Positions 57,522 to 64,000 of a DNA stretch of 64,000 bases are shown here, in pieces. The translations under genes were made by a program, and so were the position numbers. The notes under the pieces were generated by a model that made no database searches, was not told where the DNA came from, and saw only the letters and a list, made by a program, of their open reading frames with translations. The stretch comes from Tissierellia bacterium (GTDB taxonomy: Bacteria > Bacillota > Clostridia > Peptostreptococcales > Acidaminobacteraceae): assembly GCA_012520095.1 (NCBI GenBank), contig JAAYOV010000105.1:22264-86263 (forward strand), read 5' to 3'. Numbering within the stretch: the first letter of the stretch is position 1; the number at the start of each line of letters is the position of its first letter.

Positions 57522-58630
57522 CAGTCGAGATAATCCATTAATTTTCGCGATCGGGTCGGGTTTTTAAGCTTGCGCAGCGCCTTGGCCTCAATCTGACGAA
57601 TCCTCTCACGCGTTACATCGAACGTCCTGCCTACCTCTTCCAAAGTACGCGCCCTTCCGTCTTCGAGACCGAATCGCAACTTCAGCACTCGCTGTTCTCT
57701 TGGAGTCAGTCCATCGAGCACTTCCGCCAACACTTCTTTTAACATGCTAAACGCCGCCGCATCAGCGGGGGCAAGAGCATCGACATCAGGAATAAAATCT
57801 CCCAAATGTGAGTCTTCCTCTTCCCCGATCGGAGTCTCCAAAGACACGGGTTCCTGGGATATCTTCATGATCTCGCGAACTTTTTCCTCTGTGATTCCCA
57901 TGGCTTCTCCGATTTCTTCAGGAGTCGGCTCACGCCCCAAATCCTGCAAGAGTTGACGGGAAATGCGCATCAGTTTATTGATCGTCTCTACCATATGTAC
58001 CGGAATGCGAATCGTGCGCGCCTGGTCAGCAATGCTGCGAGTTATCGCCTGGCGAATCCACCAAGTAGCGTAGGTGCTGAATTTATATCCTTTTCTATAG
58101 TCGAACTTTTCCACAGCTTTCATCAACCCGAGATTCCCCTCTTGAATCAAGTCGAGAAAAAGCATACCGCGTCCGACATATCGCTTGGCAATGCTTACCA
58201 CCAACCTTAGATTGGCCTCACATAGCTGAGCTTTGGCTTCTTCATCTCCGGCTTCCATTCGCTTGGCAAGCTCGACTTCTTCCTCTTTTGTCAACAAGGC
58301 CACCCGCCCGATCTCTTTTAGATACATGCGCACGGGATCGTCGACAGATATGCTTTTTGCCGAACGCGTTGAGGACTTGGCAGCCTTCGGTGAATCATCG
58401 CCCTCTTCCTTTTTTTCTTCCTTATCATCATCCAGATCATCGAATTCTTTTGTCAGATCATCTTCTTCTTCAATTTCCACCCCGGACTTGGTAATGATCT
58501 CATAGATCGCAAAGACATCTTCTTTCTCTAAGTCAATGTCCTCAAAGGCGGTTTGAATCTCCGTTTCCGTGAGCTTTCCCGTCTTCTTTCCAACGAGGAT
58601 CAATTCCTCAATAATCTTGTCTTTTTCCAT
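57521..58630 (-). CDS. rpoD: Primary RNA polymerase sigma factor
   Basis: Housekeeping sigma-70 factor of 369 residues. It has a short acidic N terminus (region 1.1 of Firmicutes size), then regions 1.2-2 with [46 protein letters not shown] and [20 protein letters not shown], and region 4 with [37 protein letters not shown] (in part). It starts 23 bp inside the dnaG end. Confidence 0.97.
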   Translation of the reverse strand: MEKDKIIEELILVGKKTGKLTETEIQTAFEDIDLEKEDVFAIYEIITKSGVEIEEEDDLTKEFDDLDDDKEEKKEEGDDSPKAAKSSTRSAKSISVDDPVRMYLKEIGRVALLTKEEEVELAKRMEAGDEEAKAQLCEANLRLVVSIAKRYVGRGMLFLDLIQEGNLGLMKAVEKFDYRKGYKFSTYATWWIRQAITRSIADQARTIRIPVHMVETINKLMRISRQLLQDLGREPTPEEIGEAMGITEEKVREIMKISQEPVSLETPIGEEEDSHLGDFIPDVDALAPADAAAFSMLKEVLAEVLDGLTPREQRVLKLRFGLEDGRARTLEEVGRTFDVTRERIRQIEAKALRKLKNPTRSRKLMDYLD

Positions 58631-60353
58631 GATCTCTTCCCCTCTCCCGGATCAATTCACTCAGTTTCTTCTTCAATCTATCCATCTCGGCGTATTGCGC
58701 ATCGCTCTTCTGCGATGACTCGCGCAGTTCTTCCAGCTGTTGCATGACACCCTGCTGTGCAAAATAGCGCAAAAGAGTTCGCCAATGCGTCATATCCGCA
58801 CGGCTCAGTTCTTGTTTTGATGCTTCTTCAAAGAATTCTACCTGTTCCAAAGTAAAAATCTCAATAGCGGATTGTATATTATACCCTTTATGTTCCAACA
58901 AATAACTGATAAATGCATGCCAATTGTCACTGAGATATTGATAGTACGGAGTGGCGATCATCTGCAGTGCAATGCTGGGCTCACTGATGAGGATGCCCAA
59001 GAGGTGTCGCGTATACTTTCTGTTCTCCGATCGCGCAGACGCCCTTGGAGCGGAAGCGCTTTCTCGAAGCTTCCAATCTCCTGTAAGGACGCGAGGTTCC
59101 ACTCCGATATAATCAGCTACTTTCTGAATATAAAGCCCTCTGCCCTCGCTTGCGTCCATCTGCTCAATGAGAGGCATGACGCGAGAAAGGAAGAGCTGTT
59201 GACCTGCCATATTCTGCAGATCGGACTTTTGCGCTTCTCGGTCGATGATATACTCTACTGAAGCTTTGGCATTTTGCTTTAAGTACTCGCGAAAGCCCTC
59301 CGCCCCCTCCCGCCGCACAAAACTGTCCGGATCATCTTCAGGCGGAAGATTGACGACAATGACTCGCACAGGAAGAGTGCGGAATACCTCAAGAGCACGA
59401 ATGGTAGCCTTTTGGCCGGCTTCATCGCCATCAAAAATAATGACGACTTCTTCGGCATAACGCGATATCAGCTTGCCTTGCTCCGGAGTTAACGCCGTTC
59501 CCAAGCTCGCCACGGCCTGAGGAACCCCCTTGTCGTGAAGACCTAGGACGTCCATATATCCCTCCACAAGGAGAATCTGTCTATCCGGTGACAAATGATT
59601 TTTTGCCTCATGAAGTCCATAGAGATGAAAGCTTTTATTAAATAACGGAGTGTCCGGGGAGTTCAGATATTTTGCGGCACGAGGATCCTCTCCCATCAAC
59701 CTGCCACCAAACCCGATGACCCGTTTTCTTACATCAAATATAGGGAAAATAATCCGCTCGCGAAATCGATCATACATCTTTCCCTGTTCACTAAAAGCAA
59801 ACAAGCCGCATTTTTGAGCGGTATCTTCAGGAAGTGCCTTCCCCAGTTTATTCACAAGAAAATCCCAGCCTGCCGGTGCATACCCGATGCCAAAACGCCG
59901 CATAGTCCTTTCAGCGATGCCTCGTGAAAGGAGATACTCTTTTGCTGAGGGCGTCTTCTGAAACTCTTCAAAAAACAATCGGGCAGCTCTTCGATTTAAT
60001 TCATAATAACCGCTCAGCTCTTCTTTTGGTCTTTGAAACTCCTCCTTGTTTAAATAAGGAGTCAGGTCGATCCCTTCTTTCTCGGCAAGGCTTTCAAGCG
60101 CGGAAAGAAAATCCAAATTCTCATAGCTCATCACGAAGCTGATGGCATTGCCGGAAGCTCCGCAACCAAAACAGTGGTATGACTGCCTCTCAGGCGATAC
60201 CACAAACGACGGTGTCTTTTCCTGATGGAAAGGACAATTGGCTTTGTAGTTCCTCCCCGCTCTCTTCAAGGGAACACGCGAGGAAATGACCGAGACAATA
60301 TCGAGCTGCTCCGTCAAAATGCGTCCGATATCATCTACATATTTATAACCCAC
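58608..60353 (-). CDS. dnaG: DNA primase
   Basis: Makes RNA primers for replication. The 581 residues have the CHC2 zinc domain ([22 protein letters not shown]), the TOPRIM core ([16 protein letters not shown] and [12 protein letters not shown]) and a C-terminal helicase-binding region. I chose GTG 60353, 5 nt after AGGAG; TTG 60356 is nearer. Part of the glyS-dgt-dnaG-rpoD macromolecular synthesis order. Confidence 0.96.
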   Translation of the reverse strand: MGYKYVDDIGRILTEQLDIVSVISSRVPLKRAGRNYKANCPFHQEKTPSFVVSPERQSYHCFGCGASGNAISFVMSYENLDFLSALESLAEKEGIDLTPYLNKEEFQRPKEELSGYYELNRRAARLFFEEFQKTPSAKEYLLSRGIAERTMRRFGIGYAPAGWDFLVNKLGKALPEDTAQKCGLFAFSEQGKMYDRFRERIIFPIFDVRKRVIGFGGRLMGEDPRAAKYLNSPDTPLFNKSFHLYGLHEAKNHLSPDRQILLVEGYMDVLGLHDKGVPQAVASLGTALTPEQGKLISRYAEEVVIIFDGDEAGQKATIRALEVFRTLPVRVIVVNLPPEDDPDSFVRREGAEGFREYLKQNAKASVEYIIDREAQKSDLQNMAGQQLFLSRVMPLIEQMDASEGRGLYIQKVADYIGVEPRVLTGDWKLRESASAPRASARSENRKYTRHLLGILISEPSIALQMIATPYYQYLSDNWHAFISYLLEHKGYNIQSAIEIFTLEQVEFFEEASKQELSRADMTHWRTLLRYFAQQGVMQQLEELRESSQKSDAQYAEMDRLKKKLSELIRERGRDHGKRQDY

Positions 60354-60361
60354 CAAAACTC

Positions 60362-61366
60362 CTATCGCCAGAATTCAGGAATGAACAATCGGCTAAAACA
60401 ACGAATGGCATAGTGGTCGCTCATCCCTGCGATATAATCTTTTACCGCTTCCACACCCTGCTCCGTATACGCTCTGGCATACTCATGCGGGAGGTCATCG
60501 GGATGATCTCGAAAATGCGTATATAACATGGCAATAAGTTTTTTTGCATGTTTTTCTTCGCTCTTCGCTTGCGGATCACGATATAGATTCTCAAAGAGAT
60601 ACGATCGCAAAGTAAGCATAGCTTCCTCCACGGGAGGGCTCATTGATATTTCCTCTTTATCCCGAGAATAGCTCACAAGATCGACCACCATCGTATGGAT
60701 GCGCTCAGAAGGACTTCCCCCTAAGATCGAGCGCGCAGTTAAAGGCAAGTCTTCTTCTGTCAAAATACCGGCGCGGATCGCATCGTCGATGTCGTGATTG
60801 ATATAGGCAATGCGATCGGCATATTTGAGGATCTGTCCTTCGAGAGTTTTCGATCGTCCCGAGCCGGTATGTTGAGCAATCCCTTCGCGCACTTCTTGCG
60901 TCAGATTGAGTCCTGGGAAGGGTTTGTTGCGCCTCTGCTCAAGCACCTCCACGACTCGCAGAGACTGCTCTGCATGGACAAATCCTCCGGGATGTAGTTC
61001 GTTAAGGGCTTCTTCACCACAGTGCCCAAAAGGGGTGTGACCCAGATCATGCGCCAACGCCATCGCCTCTGTCAAGTCTTCATTGAGAGCCAAAGCTCTT
61101 GCAAGCGTCCTTGCAATCTGCGACACCTCAAGAGTATGCGTGAGGCGAGTTCGATAATGATCTCCCTCCGGGGAGAGAAAAACTTGTGTCTTGTGCTTTA
61201 AGCGCCGAAACGCCTTGCAATGTAAAATTCGATCGCGATCCTGCTGAAAGAGAGTTCTCAACTCATCCGGTTCTTCCGGATAATCTCGAGTTGCATGTCT
61301 GCTTAACGCCGCACGCGGACTCAGCATAGCCGCTTCTCTCTCTTCAAGCTGAATTCTTGCGATCAT
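60362..61366 (-). CDS. dgt: dGTPase-like HD phosphohydrolase
   Basis: A deoxyguanosinetriphosphate triphosphohydrolase-like protein, 334 residues, with HD residues in YRTRLTHTLEVSQIARTLA and LAHDLGHTPFGHCGEEAL. The C terminus holds the dNTPase domain (RIAYINHDIDDAIRAGIL). It is 8 bp before dnaG. ATG 61366 has GGAGG 5 nt upstream (GTG at 61369 also in frame). Confidence 0.92.
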   Translation of the reverse strand: MIARIQLEEREAAMLSPRAALSRHATRDYPEEPDELRTLFQQDRDRILHCKAFRRLKHKTQVFLSPEGDHYRTRLTHTLEVSQIARTLARALALNEDLTEAMALAHDLGHTPFGHCGEEALNELHPGGFVHAEQSLRVVEVLEQRRNKPFPGLNLTQEVREGIAQHTGSGRSKTLEGQILKYADRIAYINHDIDDAIRAGILTEEDLPLTARSILGGSPSERIHTMVVDLVSYSRDKEEISMSPPVEEAMLTLRSYLFENLYRDPQAKSEEKHAKKLIAMLYTHFRDHPDDLPHEYARAYTEQGVEAVKDYIAGMSDHYAIRCFSRLFIPEFWR

Positions 61367-61378
61367 CACTCCCTCCTG

Positions 61379-62758
61379 CTATATGCGAAACTTTTCAGCG
61401 AAGTAGCTCTCCAATTCATCGAGCGGAAGGCGAATCTGCTCCATCGTGTCCCGATCTCGAATTGTCACGCAGCCGTCTTCTTCCGTCTGGAAGTCGACCG
61501 TCAAACAATAGGGCGTGCCGATCTCGTCGAAGCGGCGATATCGCTTTCCGATGCTCCCCCTGTCGTCAAGCTCCACATTATAGAGCGGCGCCAGACGGCG
61601 GCGGATCTCTTCAGCCTGTGACGTGAGTTTTTTGCTCAAGGGAAGAATTCCGATCTTCACAGGCGCCAATAGAGGATGCAACCTGAGAAGCACGCGGGTC
61701 GAACCATCTTCTAATTCTTCCTCGTCATATGCGTCGGCAAGAAACATCAGCAGTAGTCTCTCTACACCCACGGAGGGTTCCACAACATATGGGATGTATT
61801 TCTCATTCGTCACAGGATCTGCGGCGAAGAGGTCTTTTCCGGAGTATTCCATGTGTGCTTTTAGATCATAGTCTGTGCGATTGGCGATTCCCCATATCTC
61901 TCCCCAACCAAAGGGAAACAAATACTCGATATCACTGGTCGCCACGGAATAGTGGGACAATTCTTCCGGTGTATGCGCCCGCATCCTCAAATTGTCCTTC
62001 TTGACTCCCAAATCGAGGAGAAAACTCATACACTCTTCACACCAGTATTGATACCACGTATTCGCCTCGGCAGGAGGAGTGAAGAATTCCAGCTCCATCT
62101 GCTCAAACTCACGCGTTCGGAAAATAAAATTCCCCGGTGTGATCTCATTTCGAAAGCTCTTTCCGATCTGTCCTACGCCGAAGGGCGGGCTCACTCTTGC
62201 CGAACGGGAGATCGTTCGAAAATTGAGAAAAATTCCCTGGGCCGTCTCAGGACGCAGATAAATAGGTGTCGTATTCTCATCCGTCACTCCCTGATGCGTC
62301 TGAAACATGAGATTGAATTTGCGAATCGAGGTGAAATTGTGTCCCCCGCAGCTAGGGCAGGGAATATTTTCTTTATCGATCAGCTCCCGAAGTCCTTCAT
62401 TGGAAAGCCCTGCCACATCTCGAGAAATTCCCTTTTCTGCGCAATAATCTTCAATCAAATTGTCGGCACGGAAGCGATTTTTGCATTGTCTGCAATCGAT
62501 GAGCGGATCGCTAAACCCGCCCACATGGCCGGACGCTTCCCAGACCTGCGGGTTGAGTAAGATGGAAGAATCCAATCCCACTACTAGCGGCTGGGACTGC
62601 ACAAATCGATTCCACCATAGCCGCTTGACATTGTTTTTCAGTTCCACTCCCACAGGTCCATAGTCCCACGTATTGGCTAGGCCTCCATAGAGTTCGCTTC
62701 CCGCAAAAATAATCCCTCGATTACGGCACAAGGCTACCAGTTTATCCATCGTCAGCAT
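61379..62758 (-). CDS. glyS: Glycyl-tRNA synthetase (class II homodimer type)
   Basis: Charges tRNA-Gly. The 459 residues show the dimeric GlyRS form: FAGSELYGGLANTWDYGPVGVELKNNVKRLWW (in part), zinc-binding pairs CRQCKNRF and CPSCGGH, QIGKSFRNEITPGNFIFRTREFEQMELEFF (motif 2, in part), and the anticodon domain LAPVKIGILPLSKK. No T-box is visible in the 30 bp gap upstream, unlike thrS and ileS here. Confidence 0.95.
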   Translation of the reverse strand: MLTMDKLVALCRNRGIIFAGSELYGGLANTWDYGPVGVELKNNVKRLWWNRFVQSQPLVVGLDSSILLNPQVWEASGHVGGFSDPLIDCRQCKNRFRADNLIEDYCAEKGISRDVAGLSNEGLRELIDKENIPCPSCGGHNFTSIRKFNLMFQTHQGVTDENTTPIYLRPETAQGIFLNFRTISRSARVSPPFGVGQIGKSFRNEITPGNFIFRTREFEQMELEFFTPPAEANTWYQYWCEECMSFLLDLGVKKDNLRMRAHTPEELSHYSVATSDIEYLFPFGWGEIWGIANRTDYDLKAHMEYSGKDLFAADPVTNEKYIPYVVEPSVGVERLLLMFLADAYDEEELEDGSTRVLLRLHPLLAPVKIGILPLSKKLTSQAEEIRRRLAPLYNVELDDRGSIGKRYRRFDEIGTPYCLTVDFQTEEDGCVTIRDRDTMEQIRLPLDELESYFAEKFRI

Positions 62759-62788
62759 CTGTTTTTACTCCTGTCCATTCATTAGTTT

Positions 62789-63247
62789 CTATTCTGTCTC
62801 ATCATCGTCAAGATAGTCTTTTACAACTGTTGATACTTTTTCCTTTGCCTTCTCCATATAGGCGTTTAAATTGATCTCTTCGCCTTCCTTTGTCACTACC
62901 TTGATCTCATAATCGGCAACAAATGCCGCCGTCAATCCTGCGACGGAGAAGAATCCGGCAAATAACAGGCCGATCACGCCCACTCCCATCGGGATGTTGA
63001 GGATCGTCTCTTCTTTGTTTTTAATGATCAAGCGGCTGAGAAGACCTTTTTCCGCCATATCTTTTACGAACTGCATAGTATCCTTAACGGCCTTTTCAAA
63101 GCTCTTGCTCTCTTCTTTTTCTTTCTTCAACGAGTTGACTGCCGCTTCTACACTGCCGTCATTTGCCTGAAGCGCAGCCTTCGCCTCTTCAAATGAGGCG
63201 CCTGTGCGTTCTATGACTTCTTCCAACATCTCAAGTGTAATCATCAT
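62789..63247 (-). CDS. UBA-like/DUF4342 protein
   Basis: A 152-residue protein. The N terminus is UBA-like (MITLEMLEEVIERTGASFEEAKAALQANDGSVEAAVNSL), as in elongation factor Ts. A hydrophobic segment follows (about residues 86-115, MGVGVIGLLFAGFFSVAGLTAAFVA), with a charged tail after it, a DUF4342 layout. Function unknown. ATG 63247 is after AGGAGG and overlaps the recO end by 17 bp; longer readings run into recO. Confidence 0.8.
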   Translation of the reverse strand: MMITLEMLEEVIERTGASFEEAKAALQANDGSVEAAVNSLKKEKEESKSFEKAVKDTMQFVKDMAEKGLLSRLIIKNKEETILNIPMGVGVIGLLFAGFFSVAGLTAAFVADYEIKVVTKEGEEINLNAYMEKAKEKVSTVVKDYLDDDETE

Positions 63248-63986
63248 ATTTGTTTTCCTCCTGTCGGAATTGATTGAGTTCCTCTCGCAAGGCGTTGATG
63301 TCGAGTCCCCAGTGGTGATACCAATAATCTCCAAGGAGCTGCTGTATACTTTCAATTGATTCCCCGGAATGTCTCTCATTGAGAAAATCAACGAGTCTTT
63401 GGGTCGAAAGCTTGTTAAGCAGCGCCATTTCGTCTTCCGAAAGGCGCCTTCCGCGTCGGGAGTGCTCCTCACAGAAAAGGCCACCTTCGTTGACATCAAA
63501 TACATACCCGCTTTCTCCGCACGCCATACAACCGGCAATTGCCGGTTCAATCCCCACCGCTCGCGTCGCTCCATAAAGAAAGTAAACGATTGCCGCAGGA
63601 ATCAACTCTCGGTATTTGTGAAAGATAGCCACTGTATTGACGCTGAGCTCATACAAAGCTCGATTCGCTTCTCCCTCAGGCAGCATAGCAAACAAACTGC
63701 GCGAAATAAAAGAAGCGGCAAGAAATCTCTCCATGTCCTCGCGTATATAGTAAAATCCGTCGATCATGTCAACATGGCGAAGACGGTAGCTTCCTCTTCC
63801 GGAGATGGAAAAGTTCGCAAATACAAACGGACTTGCCCCCTTGTTCAAGGGGCTCTTCGGAGCGTTCGCTCCCGCCGCAAAGACTTCGATTCTTCCCATC
63901 TCGCGCGTCAAAATCGAGAGATAGCAGTCTCTTGTGTTGATCTTCTTTCTGCGCAGCACTATGCCCTGTACTTCATAAAAACTCAT
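63231..63986 (-). CDS. recO: DNA repair protein RecO
   Basis: RecFOR pathway mediator that anneals single strands and loads RecA. The 251 residues have an N-terminal OB fold (GIVLRRKKINTRDCYLSILTREMGRIEV) and a zinc-binding set CMACGESGYVFDVNEGGLFCEEH. It heads the visible recO-glyS-dgt-dnaG-rpoD run; its own upstream sequence is beyond the window. Confidence 0.95.
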   Translation of the reverse strand: MSFYEVQGIVLRRKKINTRDCYLSILTREMGRIEVFAAGANAPKSPLNKGASPFVFANFSISGRGSYRLRHVDMIDGFYYIREDMERFLAASFISRSLFAMLPEGEANRALYELSVNTVAIFHKYRELIPAAIVYFLYGATRAVGIEPAIAGCMACGESGYVFDVNEGGLFCEEHSRRGRRLSEDEMALLNKLSTQRLVDFLNERHSGESIESIQQLLGDYWYHHWGLDINALREELNQFRQEENKYDDYT

Positions 63987-64000
63987 CTTCTATATCCGTA

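Overview
The window is a gene-dense stretch of a Gram-positive anaerobe, most likely class Clostridia or Tissierellia. The evidence is the rnfCDGEAB ferredoxin:NAD+ oxidoreductase operon, clostridial families (DUF4364, DUF4342, Flp1-type pilin, HlyD-like protein beside sepF), T-box leaders on thrS and ileS, an L20-type leader before infC, the recO-glyS-dgt-dnaG-rpoD-trmK order, and no outer-membrane genes. Base composition looks even (mid-40s %GC by eye, not counted). All but two protein genes lie on the minus strand, which is therefore probably the leading strand. There is no phage, insertion sequence or CRISPR array. I describe genes below in transcription order, from high to low coordinates.

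Region 64000-56500: recO, a UBA/DUF4342 gene, glyS, dgt, dnaG, rpoD, trmK and rnpB (RNase P RNA). Region 56500-53840: a very small Tad pilus locus (tadA, tadB, tadC, a 54-residue Flp1-like pilin too short for ordinary ORF calling, and an unknown 77-residue protein). Region 53810-51820: hpt, pduL, deoC and a small membrane protein (purine and deoxyribose salvage). Region 51700-41180: a topoisomerase IV A subunit, then a partial division and wall cluster murF-mraY-murD-ftsW-murG-ftsQ, a 550 bp AT-rich gap, and ftsZ on its own promoter. Region 41150-29320: nrdR, DUF512, der, gpsA, HlyD-like, yggS, sepF, yggT, T-box, ileS, rluD, pyrR and a membrane protein, followed by tRNA-Leu(GAG).

Region 28900-24030 is the Rnf operon. 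Region 23990-18500 is accessory: DUF4364 (+), a 41-residue membrane peptide, a domesticated-looking Y1/REP-type transposase relative, a second hpt, an unusual thyX, a catalytically dead-looking aspartate-semialdehyde dehydrogenase relative (+), a CPBP membrane protease and a methyltransferase. Region 18450-9760 carries two signal-less class A beta-lactamase-fold serine hydrolases around a signal-less NlpC/P60 peptidase, followed by a complete oligopeptide ABC transporter oppABCDF. I read this block as a possible wall-peptide uptake and cytoplasmic processing module. Region 9600-1 holds T-box-thrS, the L20-leader-infC-rpmI-rplT operon (infC apparently starting at ATA), a propeller-like anchored protein, comEC, holA and proBA (proA runs off the left edge).

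Translational coupling is pervasive (ATGA, TGATG, TTGA and GTGA junctions). In at least two places (rplT to the next gene, rnpB to tadA) the downstream promoter seems to overlap the upstream terminator. The most interesting items are the cytoplasmic hydrolase plus Opp block, the dehydrogenase pseudoenzyme, the domesticated transposase, the minimal Tad locus and a candidate small RNA beside ftsZ.
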